The position numbers were made by a program, and so were the translations under genes. From Synchiropus splendidus (Eukaryota; Chordata; Actinopteri; Syngnathiformes; Callionymidae), in contig NC_071340.1 in the NCBI RefSeq assembly GCF_027744825.2, positions 8,385,501 through 8,449,500 of the forward strand: a DNA stretch of 64,000 nucleotides. Reading direction: 5' to 3'. Positions within the stretch are counted from its first letter, which is position 1; the number at the start of each line of letters is the position of its first letter. Below the pieces are notes generated by a model. That model was given only the letters and a program-made list of their open reading frames with translations. It did no database searches and was not told where the DNA came from. Positions 23,401 through 34,929 of the stretch are shown here, piece after piece.

Positions 23401-26400
23401 ATTGACCTCCGAACTGCTTGACTATGTGGGCCCCCGACAAAAAAAAGTTGCATCAAAACAATGGCAACAGATGATCACTTTATTGGAAACATCGGGACCT
23501 CTTTCATCAGTTGACACCAACATTTTGGAGAGCAGACACAGCAAGTCAAACGTAACATGGAACTGAGTGCGATGTTCAAATAAAGAAAGAAATATAACAG
23601 GCTAGGAACCACAAAAGTTGGTTTAAACTTGTGAACGGTGACATCACGCCTGGAAAATATTCACACACTTGTACACCAGATGTCTCCCTCATGAGACGTC
23701 ATCTCTTGTCTCTGTACACACACTCAATCTTTCTGTCCTGCAGCGCTGTTTGGTTAGCATTGCTAGTGGTTACATTCAGATCCTAACTGGGGGAAGTGAG
23801 AACTGACCAAAAGCTTACAAGTTTTGCTTATTTAAATAAGGTTTTACAAGTAGCAGTATGTCCCAAGTATGGTTGGACAAAATAACAGACACGGCAACAT
23901 CACCACGCTGCTCCACAGTGTAATTCAACCATACAGTGCACTCCTCCTTTTTATCAGCTTAGAAAATCACTAGATTTTATATTGTCCAACCATACTTGGG
24001 ACATATACAGTACAACATATACAGTGCACATACAACTCGAGGAGACCAGGGGAGAACATATTTCATTATGGAATAGATGTGGTGTGTACTTTAAGGTTCG
24101 AGCACCACAGCACTGAGAGTACAGAACGTCCAGAACCCTGCCAGACCCCTAAATAAACACCACACACACCTCGACGTCTCCCACAGCCACCACCTTGATG
24201 GAGTTTCGGCTGGAAACCCTGTAGACAGAACTCACCAAAACTTTTACCATAGAAAATTAGTCTGACTGAGATATTGTCTTTGAACACTTGGAGGCAAAAT
24301 GGAGCACAATTATGTGCGTTTGTCGTCCCTCTCCAAACACAACACAAAAGACTCCTCATCTTAAAGCACAAACATCCACCCTCTTTCCATCCAATTCCCT
24401 CCTTTCAACATGTTCTGTTTCTGCAGCGGCACATTGGTAGCTATTGATAATCTCTGTTCTTTAAACACTGGCATCTTTATAAAGCAAAATATTAAGACAC
24501 ATTTTAATCTGAATTGACTGACAGAATTTTCCTAATCGTGTGCCAGAATGAACCAAAGATTGAGGGGACAGATGGAAGCACACAGCAGCCTTAATGACAG
24601 TAAGGCGACTGCGCGAAGGAAGGAGCAGGTGGGTGTCGGCAAGGATACATGAAATGCAGATTAAGATTTGACAAGGAGGGTAGCCGGTCCTGACTGTCCT
24701 CCCATCAAGGTGAAAATAAAACACCAGCGATCAATACTTAACACCTCCTACTACCACACCTTCTCAATGACCCATGAAAATCTCTCGCTGCACACTTCGA
24801 CGACGGCTTGGTCCTGCAACACAGCTCAGCATCAGCCGACAAAATCAGTCGTGTGTTTTCCTGCCACCGCAGACATGACAGAGCAAATCACCTGTGAGGA
24901 TGATGCAGACTAGAAATCTGGGTCGGTTCTATTCTTTGTCTGTATGGATGACTGCTCATGTCTTCCTCCTCCACCTTTGTACGAGTGGAAAGCAGAGATG
25001 TTTCCTCTCAGTGGGTGGAGCTCAGCATGACCATTGACCTATATATTCCCCCCCTCAAGACGCTGACTAAAAAACGCATCATTTGGAGCGTAAATGTGAG
25101 ATTCGTGCGGCAGAGCGGTGAAGAAATCCCTCCTGTGATTTAGCAGAAACACGGCGACTCCTCTTCAGATCCCATATCATGCCTGCTGGGGTTTTGTCCT
25201 ATATACGCCTCATTCACACAAAGCTGTGCCGCTTGCTCTAAAGACAGAACTTTCCATCAAATATTCAACAGTTCACATGGGGGGAAACACTCAAGCCAGC
25301 CTGCTTGCTGCCGCTGTGTTTTTCACGAAAGTAGGTTGCGCTCAAAAGCGTGAAACAACTACACATGTGGAAAACAGGGGGAGCCAACATGTACAATCAG
25401 AGATGACACCGGCTTGTGTCTGGGCTGAACAAATTTCTCCCTTTCTCGCGACAGAATGTTACTCTTTGATACGCTGGGGCTGTTTCGCGTCTGAATAGGA
25501 ACCAAACTGCACAAAGACAGTGATTGTTCTCCACCAAGGCTGAGCATGACGCCGCTCCGCCAGATCAACCCAATATTGAGGGAGAATCGCTCATATTTAT
25601 GGTGCCTTGCTACGCAAGGAGCTTTGCACAAGACAAAAGTGAATTTCTGTTTTGTTGAACCTGAAACAGTGGCTCTTTTTAGAGGGGCAGAACCAAACTA
25701 AAGGGCTGCCATCACATGAATGCCCTCTTTCACAGTGACTTAGTTGTGGTGCTGAAAGCGTCTAAAAGCATATGAACATATACATAGAGCTAAATTATAC
25801 ACACGTTTCTTCATATAACTTCTGTGACCTGTAAGCAGTGTGACCTTGCCTGTCTAATCTCGAGTTTTACAAACTCAAATTGATCTTTTTAAAGTCACAT
25901 GTTCTCAGTAAGAAAACAAAATGGGCGTTTTTTTACATCTCAGTAGTGTGATAATAGAATTATGGAGACGACATGCTCTTATGAAGTGTGAAGCTTCTTT
26001 GGTCCACACGGTTTCATTGTAGTCAAGATCCAGCAGAAATTCATATTAGACATTTGCATGCAGTTTTAATTCACGTCTGCAGAGAGTGAATCTGGCATTG
26101 GGCATTTCCCATTGTTTGCTACACACAACATGAGTGGCCAGAAGATGTAGACTTTTTTTCTGGAAGGCTGAATAGATTATCCATTGTCTTGATAGCCATT
26201 TCCTAGCACCTTGAAATAAGGTTGGGCTTCACAACACCAGCTGCAAATACACTGTCCTCTCCTTCCCAAGGACACCTCGTATCAGGGGCTGTGAAACCTG
26301 TCTGACGACAGCACATGGCACCAGCAAAGAAAGGGGTCAATAGGTCACCACTCCTGAAATATCAGAACCCAGACATCTATTATTACAACAGTTTGACCTT

Positions 26401-27786
26401 TGCTATTTCAGATGTCCATGAGTTACAAGTTACATTAAGTACAATGGCAAGCTGTAACTGGGTAAGTGTTATGGTCGTACATATGTGGAGCACCTCTGTG
26501 GCCATGCCTTCCTTGATGCAAGAGTCCACATCATGGTCTCCTCTGTCTCTTATTGAGTGAAGACATGTCATCGTGAGTGCCTACCTGGCTCTTGCTAGTC
26601 AGGTAGAAACAAAACAGACAGACAAAGGTACGAGAGCTACCTCTACTACTACTGTACATGACCAGTCAAAGCAGGAACCAATACATGACAGTCTCACATA
26701 CAATCCATGAGAAATGAGGTTTGGCTTGTCTTTTAATGTTTTCTGTGGTGACGGTGCGAACCTATGATGACAGTTTCAAACACGCAAGCAAGTTTACTTC
26801 ACTATGTGTCGACAAAAATTACAATTTTCTGAAAATTGCTTCTGCAAATGATTTCAAGTATAGTGATAAGTGCTCTCACAGAAGTCAGTCATCACGTATC
26901 CAGTAAGAATTATTGTCTTTTAACCTTGCAGGATTGCACATATCACATTAAGGATAATATTTCACCATTTCTTTGCACATTAGTCTCCAGAAAATTATAT
27001 GATTTATTTTTCAAAATGCCTAATGCCAATCATAACAAATCCTTATAACAGCTTGGATTCATTCATGACTGCATCTCCTGTGGCTATCTTTACTAGTATC
27101 AGGCCGTCACCACTTGGATCGCCAACTCAGAAATATTTGAAGCGATGTTACTACCAAAACGTTTAGTGATTTATAAAAGCGTTTGTCAGGACTTGCGCTT
27201 ACTTTTAGGAGGGTGGGCCCATTAGTATCCTCTAAGCTTCACCTTCCAGTTGTCTAGTGCTGAATTAGGAGGGAGAGACGTTCCCAAGCCAGAGTACGAC
27301 AATAACTTCCTTCCACATCAACCAGGTTCGGACCACTTTGTTAGTTCTTTGTTCTGTTTCTGATGGTTGGCCGTACAGCAGAAGCTCAAAACGTTGAGTA
27401 GTTGAATAAATCAGACGAACATAAACAAATGTGTCGGGAATAATGTATATTTCCACCGTTACTAACTTCATGGCAGTCTTTTTTTCCATTCATACTAGTG
27501 AAGGGGAGCATAACACAAAGAAAGTCGTCTGAGACGTGAATGAAATAATGATGTAGGGATGTTAAGAAAATCATCAGTGAAAAATGAAGTGAGCCCACAG
27601 TGTTTTGAAGTGCTTATTTTCACTAGAATAAACTCAAATAGAAGTCATTTTTTGTGAGCTAGAGGTTTAAATCATTATAGAAAACCTTAACAGTGGCGTG
27701 ATATCGGTGACAATAGTAGACGATACACACTATAGTACAGGCCTTCTCTGGTGATTCTTACCGTTACACCACTGGAACGGGTGCAT
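17483..27786 (-). CDS. rnf122: RING finger protein 122 (membrane E3 ubiquitin ligase)
   Basis: Single-pass ER/Golgi membrane RING-H2 ubiquitin ligase. Minus-strand coding exons: 27762-27786 (MHPFQWCN), 21408-21564, 18863-18908, 18745-18786, 18579-18661, 17483-17597. Phases are consistent throughout and give 155 aa, the human length. Exon 2 holds the transmembrane segment (about residues 38-60: [20 protein letters not shown]). Exons 5-6 form the [12 protein letters not shown], then CQHAFH, then CPMC, ending IGTLLDELV. The first coding exon is only 25 bp. Intron 1 (21565-27761) is over 6 kb and contains a MITE-like inverted repeat and other repeat debris. Intron 2 (18909-21407) contains an hAT scrap and an AT-rich tandem repeat. 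Identification is firm because the ends, RING and length all agree with vertebrate RNF122. Confidence 0.96.
20047..20082. mobile_element. hAT-type element scrap
   Basis: GGCAGGCTGGATTAGGCCCC followed by an AGGAGTTTGAC end resembles the GGCCGGATT-GGCCCC ... GAGTTTGACACCCCTG terminus of fish hAT-Charlie repeats, truncated before the CCCCTG. It lies in rnf122 intron 2. Confidence 0.4.
20872..20966. repeat. AT-rich tandem repeat, period about 42 bp
   Basis: About two copies of a unit built from ATCAATCTTTTATTATCTTT and GTCAATCTTATTA, differing at a few bases, in rnf122 intron 2. Confidence 0.7.
21943..22225. mobile_element. Possible decayed MITE
   Basis: Starts with TAGGGCTGAGCCATATGGAC followed by AT-rich ATACCTGGATAT-type sequence. 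This is like the abundant fish DNA-transposon derivatives beginning AGGGCTGGGC-ATATGG. The right end (GCAATATATCAC near 22210) is only weakly complementary, so the limits are uncertain. Confidence 0.35.
23857..24005. mobile_element. MITE-like element with 24-bp terminal inverted repeats
   Basis: TATGTCCCAAGTATGGTTGG continuing ACAA (23857-23880) is repeated in inverted orientation at 23982-24005 with at most one mismatch. The arms enclose about 100 bp without coding potential, 149 bp in all. Near-perfect arms suggest a fairly recent insertion. The superfamily is not identified; a TA duplication (TA at both outer edges) is possible. It is in rnf122 intron 1. Confidence 0.75.
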
Positions 27787-28190
27787 CAATGCTCGAGCGC
27801 GAGTCCTCGCCGCCGGGATCCGTGTTTACCAACAAGCAGCGGATGTCTGGACGGATGGCTGACCGAAGCCGCGCTCGCGATTCCTGGTAGTGATTCAGTA
27901 GAGGGTGAATTGGACCGTGAGGACATGAATTCGGGTCGCTGAAGTCGAACAGGATCAGGTGGACAAGTACTCGGATGCCAGGTCGGTTCGCTGGTTCATC
28001 AGAACGGATGTGATCTTTAAGTGAATAGGTACAGGTGAAGCCCCGGGCTTCTCCTCTCCGGCTGCTCCGGCCACGGTTTTTATGAACGGACGGTACGGCA
28101 CTGACCCAACAGCGACTGAGTGAGACAGACGCTGGTTCACTGGCTCAGTCCTGGTGACCCCGCCCCCTCGGCCGTGATGGACGTACAGGT
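27787..28190 (-). promoter_or_regulatory. rnf122: Probable rnf122 5' UTR/promoter CpG-rich region
   Basis: The 400 bp upstream of the rnf122 start codon are rich in CpG (for example GCTCGAGCGCGAG and several CGG/CCG runs) compared with the AT-rich intron on the left. The ggh poly(A) signal lies just beyond, at 28391, so ggh transcription ends only about 0.2 kb from this promoter region. The transcription start site is not defined. Confidence 0.45.
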
Positions 28191-28390
28191 GGGCCAATGA
28201 AGACGCTATAGTCGACTATCGTTATTGTTATTGTTATTACTATCATTGCCATTGTTATCCATTTTTATGTCGCTTATTTCCGCTACCTCGCTTATAAGTC
28301 CCATTATTTAGAATTATCACGCCAAGTTCACTAATTTCACCGACAGACAACCACTCTCACGTGGACTTTCTGCTCTTTCAGAGGAACATG

Positions 28391-28396
28391 TTTATT
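28391..28396 (-). terminator. ggh: ggh polyadenylation signal
   Basis: AATAAA on the minus strand 414 nt after the ggh stop codon, giving a 3' UTR of about 0.4 kb. Confidence 0.5.
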
Positions 28397-28809
28397 AGGA
28401 GCAACAATTGATTTAAGACAACAGTGAAATAGATTTTTACTTGATGAGAAAACTGCCACAGCACCATTAATCCCATGTCACATGAAAAACAAGTGGCTTC
28501 TGCTATTGATCAGAAGGAGACACAACCACCTCGTTCCAAGCGCTGAGACGGACATTCAGTAACGGCACAATGATGACCCCTACTGGAGAATCCGAGCACG
28601 GATGGAAGGAAAAAATACCAGTAACACTCTATTTGTGATGAAGCATGATTCAGGAAATGCAAAAAGGAGTCTCTCTAGACCCTGTTTCCAGTGTGTGCGT
28701 GTTTTCCTCCCTCTCATTTCACCCATTGATTCACCTGACATTACTGATCTGTGATTCAGTTTAGACAATTTGAAAATACCTCACCGCACATCTGTAATGC
28801 AACAACTTC

Positions 28810-31800
28810 CTATGTAGAATTTCTGAAGAAGTAGGCCTGCTCGTGTCCCGATATGTTTCCAATGAACACCGGCTGGTAGTTGTAGATCAGCGCTGCCTCT
28901 TCTTCTTCGATGTCATCGAAGCGATGGAGACTTCTCCGCCCTAAACCAAGAGATTTACTGAGTTATTCAGTTGGAGTAGCACAGACAGTGAGGCATGTTA
29001 GAGACACTAGCTGACGCTTCGATGTGGCTTTCTGGGCATGTTTATTAGTTGTGTGTTCTGGCGCATGCATGATTTCTACTCAGTAAACGGAAGCAGTGAC
29101 AGGACATTCACTATAAAGTGATCCACTTTCAGCAAAGTGAAGGGCAGGATATTGCATTTCCTGAAGGGACACATTGCACTCTGGGACAGTTGTGATAAAT
29201 AGGTGATAAAAGTTCAATGTCAGTTTGTAGTTTTGTGATGACCATTTGGGAGACGCATAAGTACAGGCAAAGGGCCGTGAGTGGCCCCCACTCTGCACTT
29301 TGTCTGAGCTACGTTATGACTACTTTCTGCATGGCTTTACTAAAGGAGTTGAACTATGGATGCAGGTAAACAACTTAAAGATAATGCGTAGGAAACACCG
29401 GCATGTGAAGCCAACTTCATCCTTGATTTAGGACCTTGGTGAGCAGCACATCTGAAGGCCAGAATTGTTGACCATTGTTTCTAAATGACGGAAGAGCTAC
29501 TTTCAAGGTTCAGTGTTTTCCTCCACTGATGCCAAGTCTCCTTCTCAATAGACTCTTGCAGCCTCCTTATTTTACCAGCAGCATTGTGTTCATCACTGTA
29601 CCTTCATTGACGAAAAACCCTGCCAGCAAGGCGGTCAGGCGAACTGCATTGGGAGAGTGAGGCACGTTCTTGTTCCTGCTCCACTTGTAACAGCTGACCT
29701 CTGGGTGCCACTGGACTCCGTAGAAGGGATATTTCTTGCCTGACACAGATTCATCAATGAACCATCACAGAAGGACGATGACTTGTGCAACAAAGTCTTC
29801 ATTACCCTCAAAGGTGGAGATGAACTCAACTCCATTGTGAGCCATGTTTGTTGACAGAATTGAGAAGAAGCTTCTCAGGTCTTCGTTTCCTTGAAAGGTC
29901 TGAAGAAGATTAAATCCTCCAATTAAACATGTCGTCGGGATGAAGAATACCGACAACTCTCTATTTCCTTACATTTAGATTATGTTTGAAGCTGGTCAAA
30001 GAGACAAAATTAAGCTGAAGAATTCAAGATTAAGATCAGAAGTGTCAACTTTTTCAGCTTTTACCGTCACAGACATTCCGTATTTATGGAAGTTCCCAGT
30101 CAGGGGTTCTTTGGCCACAGCCGTGAGCATGTCACTTGGGAAGTCAGCGAACATGTTGCTTGTGTATGCCTCTGGAAAGAGAACAAACTCTGTGGGTTTC
30201 ATTTGCAGACTGATCATCTCTGAGGTCCAGATCCAACTAGCATAGCAAGACTGAGGTCGTTTTAGCTCGAGTTATGGAGCCATGCAATGTTGGGCCATGG
30301 TAAGCACCTAAAATTCTCACTCCGCTGCAGAATATTTTGGCGGGAATGGCAGAAATTTAGCCTGGTCAATAGAGATACCAACTGCTAAATGTGACTCTCA
30401 CCTTGGGTGAGGTTCAGAGGCATCATGTCGTTCTCCGCTGGAGTAATGGACAATAGGTCCTTCCCTGCCACCAGTGCCGTCAGCAGCTGCATGCCTAAGC
30501 AGGTACCCCAGATGGGGAAGTAGTCTCCCTTGTTGTTAGCCTGAAATGCACATGCAATCTGTCAGCTTAACAAGACATATTTTTTGTTCCAGTTTGGATC
30601 CGGGAAAAACCCCCTTTCATTGGTCGATGATCTGGAGCCAGGCCAGTTCACCAGCCCCAAACCACCCCTGTTAAATGTGGTGTCGCGCAGGGCTCCATCG
30701 TGGGGCTTTTTGAACGACACACTCAAACTCCCTGCTATGCTGATGACATCCAGCTCTATGGCTCCGTCACATTTTGAGGGAATCGCCATTCACTTGTTCA
30801 ACCATGGATACACTCAGAAGAGCCAAAAACGTAAACCCTGACTTCACAAATGACAGCATAGACTCAAAATTAATAAACCTTCATTCGACTATGGTGACAA
30901 ATTCAGTTGTTTTTGTGGATTCAAAATCGCTTTGAGGTTGCTAGGGGATATAGTGAAAACAGCAAAATGTCACTCATGTCCCAGCAGTTGGAAGATTCAT
31001 GCTGGCGATGTGAGGTTGAATTTCCATGAAGATACTACTTCTTTGCAATGAGCTAACACCGTTCTTGAATTGTGGTAGTCGTGCTATTGATTTCTTTATA
31101 CGTTGTGTTTTTCTAGTGACATCTACAACAGGTCATCCACTTTGCTGCCTGCAATGGCACCATGTGTCTTCATAAAAACCAAAACCAAACCCGAACCAAG
31201 CAGAAGACAGTCCAGAGATGAGTAGATCAGGCAGTTGGACAAACCAGTGCAATGAAGCTGACCAAAGAAGTCAGAAATATTGTCTGCAGCAGGCGGAAGA
31301 GGGCATAAATGAGTTCACCTCCAAAGCGAGCTTGTAGAAGATCTTGGCCACCCTGGCGAACTCTGACGTCTCGATGTCGATCGCTCCACCGATCAGCAGG
31401 AGGCTACCACAAAGACAGGGTTTGCAAGTCTGGAAGCAGCGGTTGGACATCAGGACAACTCACCCATTTATCTTGTTGAAGATGTTTTCATACTCTGAAT
31501 CAGTCAGTGTCAGCCTGCGGACGGAGGTGACATGACAAGGACATGAGGCTCAAATCTCTCAAACGGGGTGCAGGTTCATATCCCATCACGCTTCTCTGAA
31601 TCTTCTGGAACTCACTTGATGGGCACCACTCTGCAGCCCCCTGACTCCATGTACTTCACATAGGATGCTGCTATGAAAGTCTCACCAAATGGTTTGAGGT
31701 CTTTGTCCATGACTATCATCGTCAGAATCCCTGCGCAAAAGTGCACAGTCAGTCACTGAGTATTACAACAGTTCTTTTGCCACTTACCAATGATGGGTCT

Positions 31801-31846
31801 GTCGTTGGCGGTCACATGGTGCTTGGCAGTTGGCTTTGAATTGATA
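28810..31846 (-). CDS. ggh: Gamma-glutamyl hydrolase, first coding exon unresolved
   Basis: Lysosomal/secreted peptidase that trims polyglutamate tails from folates and antifolates. Minus-strand coding exons: 31788-31846, 31616-31730, 31464-31514, 31319-31403, 30402-30540, 30065-30171, 29806-29899, 29602-29739, 28810-28940. Phases agree throughout and give 306 residues. Signatures in order: [33 protein letters not shown] with the nucleophilic cysteine, and FYGVQWHPE with the catalytic histidine of the class I glutamine-amidotransferase-like fold. It ends [17 protein letters not shown]..., as in vertebrate GGH. The exon at 31788 begins in phase 2 after the signal-peptide region, so a first exon must lie upstream. 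Two candidates are discussed among the findings. The intron at 30541-31318 contains a LINE RT relic. Confidence 0.95.
30590..30789 (+). mobile_element. LINE reverse transcriptase relic (L2/Maui-like)
   Basis: A single plus-strand frame reads [10 protein letters not shown] (from 30676) and, 57 bp on, [11 protein letters not shown] with the RT catalytic YADD, then a stop. Functional elements have a longer stretch between the GV-QGS and YADD boxes, so about 10 residues are deleted. It lies in a ggh intron, opposite to ggh. Family assignment is from motif style only. Confidence 0.7.
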
Positions 31847-32335
31847 CTAGAGGAACACAAACACAGAAAAAATAGAAAAACCCACTCTGTTAATCCCATT
31901 TCGCAGTTGTTGTCTCTGATGGTGGACTGAGTTCAGAGCGTGTGAAAGTCTGGTGTCAGTTTACAGAAGTGGCGACTCAAAACAAGGAAGTGCAGATTTA
32001 CCAGAAGCTGACTGTACACAATGTAGTTAATAACTGACACTAGGCTGAGCCAACCAGCTCCAGAAATGCAACAACCACAACAAAAGCAACATCGGTCTTG
32101 CAAGAGAGCAGAAGAATGGACTTGACTCGGCAGGAGTGGACCTGCTGGGTTGCATTGTTGAACTTGAATGACTCTCATTCCTGTACTGAAGTTTTGACGA
32201 GAGGACATGAGTGTGACTCATAAAAAGATCCCATAAAGAATCACAAAATATTTGCAGTTGTTTCAAGCTTAAACAGGTGAGCATTTCTCACTCTCATAAG
32301 ATGCATCAACTAAGGATACTATGCAAAGCAAAAAA

Positions 32336-32380
32336 AACAAAACAAAACAAAAACAAAAAAATAAATAAATAAATAAATAA

Positions 32381-32436
<56 letters not shown>
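32336..32436. repeat. Compound microsatellite (AAAT)n-(AT)n-(T)n
   Basis: An A-rich leader passes into six or more AAAT units (32361-32386), about 21 AT dinucleotides (32385-32426) and a T tract. The structure suggests a decayed retroposon poly(A) tail that seeded a microsatellite. Confidence 0.95.
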
Positions 32437-32438
<2 letters not shown>

Positions 32439-33224
32439 GTCAGCGTTCACATATTAATTATTATTATTTATAATTGTAACATTTTCTTTCCAATTAAAAA
32501 AGAGAAACAAATGTTTTGATATGTATTTTAACTTCTACATGTTTTGTTAAAGCATAGACTGGAAAAGTAACTCCATATGTCTTGTTGTTGTCCTTATAAT
32601 ACATCTTTTCATTTAACGCTCGAGAGTGACATGACCTTGATGTTCTTAAATATAATATATATCAAGTAAAAATCAACAGACAAGGGGCCAAATTGTTCAA
32701 CTCAGTTTGAGTCACCAGCTGAATAAAATGCACACTTGTTGTAAAGTGTACAGGTGGCAGTCCTCTGGGTGGAAATATGAGTCCAACCAGACCGGGACGT
32801 TTGCCTCCCTATTACAACTCCTAAGTCATAAAGCATCTCCGTGGCTCTCCACTGACTCACAAGAGGAACTTGGAGGCTACAGTTCGCCGTCAATTGGTAT
32901 TGAGTCAGACTTCTAACAACATGGATGTAAAGCTCTTGTGGCCTGGATTTGGAGGCCCATCCTTGTATATGCATGATTTTTTATTTTATTTTTTTATTGC
33001 TTGGCAATTGGCATGAAATGACAAAAGTCTTGGTAAAAAAACAAAATAAATAATAGTAAACACATAAATAAAAATAACAATAATAAAAACATGCATCATC
33101 AAACAAGTCATTTTTAGTTGTTCTCTCACTTGCATGTAGCTCATCCCTAAGCCCCTTGTTCTGTCTCTTCTGATGGCCACACGCTGATCATGACTGAGGG
33201 GCAAAAACCACCTCACCTACTCAC

Positions 33225-33256
33225 CTCTCCCTCTCTGAGTCCTGAAAAGCATCCAT
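33225..33256 (-). other. ggh: Candidate ggh first coding exon
   Basis: ATG-initiated MDAFQDSERE ends in phase 2 at a strong donor (GAGAG|GTGAGT), exactly the phase needed by the exon starting at 31846. Joining would give a 316-aa protein, close to the human 318. Against it, the encoded N-terminus is acidic and has no signal peptide, which GGH should have. Confidence 0.3.
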
Positions 33257-34244
33257 CCTGATGCGACAGTATCTGTCTTGAATCCACGGCTGCTCACCTC
33301 CGGTCGGTGATGAGAATGAGAGGCGAGTCGTTTGAAAAGGTTTTATTGCTCAAAAAAGTAATGACACAAAATGAAAGCAGACTGGAGGGTTTTTAAAGGT
33401 GCTAGCGTGATGGGAGGGATTCAGGGAGTGTAGACTGACGCCATCACATCTTCATCAGTATTTGCTGAAACTAATGGCCAGAGACGTTTTCTACTCCTGA
33501 AACTGTCGCTGCATGGGGAAAGAAAACACCCCCTTAAACTGCATTTAAAAAAAATAAATCACAGTGAACACTGAACAGGGGCGCAAGCTAATGATGCTAC
33601 GGACAATATTTTTTTTTACCTCTGCTGTTATGTTTGTGTCTGGAGTTACCATCACTTCTACATCTCTCATTTTCATACCATTTTATATAGATTCTTAAGT
33701 GTGATTCACCACCTCGCCTAAAATCATGAAGGGTCACTTGTCCTCAAGGTGAACAAGGTGTTTATATTGAAAAGAGACATGTCTGTCATGTCAGATGAAA
33801 ATTGAAAGGAGACCTAGCGAGATGACATGGTGACCTTTATTGAGATGCACCTCCCAAAATAACAATGAACGGTCCTTCTCACACCATACAGAAGCATCCC
33901 ATACATGGCTATTACTGAATCATACTGAAAATGAAAGATACTTTGGGCTTAGTTGAAGATTGGTATAGTCAAAGACAAATAACCACAAAACCTATTCATT
34001 GGCTAGCAAACTATTTACGGGCCAACAATGTTGCGTTGAAGCAACAGAGCATCTTCGCTCCCGACCATCTCCTTCTGTTTTGTCTTCCTTCAGATCATAG
34101 AGTGGGTGAAACGACTCGAATGTAACGCCATCACCCACAAGTGTAGTCATGATCAAGCCCCATAATGCACTGCAACAGCTAAAGCTCTCACGGCAGACAA
34201 TCAAATTTGTTAATAATAAACAATATTTTTGCAATCAATGGCCC

Positions 34245-34372
34245 TCATCCCTCGGACGGAGTTGGGAAGCCCACGCAAGCATGGGGCGCACAGACAAACT
34301 CCACACGGAGAACACCACAGTCTGCTCTCAACCTAGAGTTAGCAGGGCTCGAATCTTACACCTTCCTGCCGC
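34245..34372 (+). repeat. Teleost dispersed repeat (LINE tail type)
   Basis: Contains GAAGCCCACGCAAGCATGGG, CAAACTCCACACGGAGAAC and CAGGGCTCGAATCTTACACC in order. This is the degraded form of the fish repeat reading GGAAACCCACGCAAACACGGG...CAAACTCCACACAGAAAG...GGTTCGAACCCAGGACCTTC. Confidence 0.6.
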
Positions 34373-34739
34373 CTATTAAATATAATTTTGGGCTGATATA
34401 ATGGAAGAGAAAAGCCAGGGCAGGGTGACCTTTAGCAGCAGTGCTAATGGCTACAGTGTAAAAAAAGGCTTGTGGCAGTTTTGATTCCAAAGGCCTTTGT
34501 GACAGATTCTGGGTCCAGTTCTGTTCAGTATGTGTCATCTGACCACACAAACAGTCTGTTTTGTGTTTACAAAACCAGCAACTGGTGAGATATGAGGAAA
34601 TATCCTCTCACAAAAACCATATCATAGATGCCACATCACTGTCTATAATACTGATAACCCATTTTAAACACTGAATAATGGTCTTCTGTTATTCTATTCC
34701 GCTATACTGCAATGAAAAACATAATTAACATGATAATGC

Positions 34740-34745
34740 TTTATT
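34740..34745 (-). terminator. nmrk1: nmrk1 polyadenylation signal
   Basis: AATAAA on the minus strand about 185 nt after the nmrk1 stop codon, implying a 3' UTR of about 0.2 kb. Confidence 0.55.
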
Positions 34746-34929
34746 GAACAGTCCTATAAAAAGTAACAGTGAACTGTGTAAGTGTGTAGCAGCATCACAT
34801 ATACATGATAAGATCACATGTCGTACTAAAAAGTTCTTTTAAAAAAGTCTTGCAATAAAATTGTGTCCTTTCAGTCAGGAATGAATTCAGATTTTTCTGA
34901 GGTCCACAAAAGCAGCAGCGGCGGCAGGA

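Larger units (their letters stand above)
31847..34739. other. ggh 5' region and ggh-nmrk1 interval
   Basis: Should contain the ggh first exon and promoter. I see two unproven first-exon candidates (33225-33256 and about 32049-32102, minus), a large AT microsatellite, and one dispersed repeat. No other gene is recognised. Confidence 0.5.
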
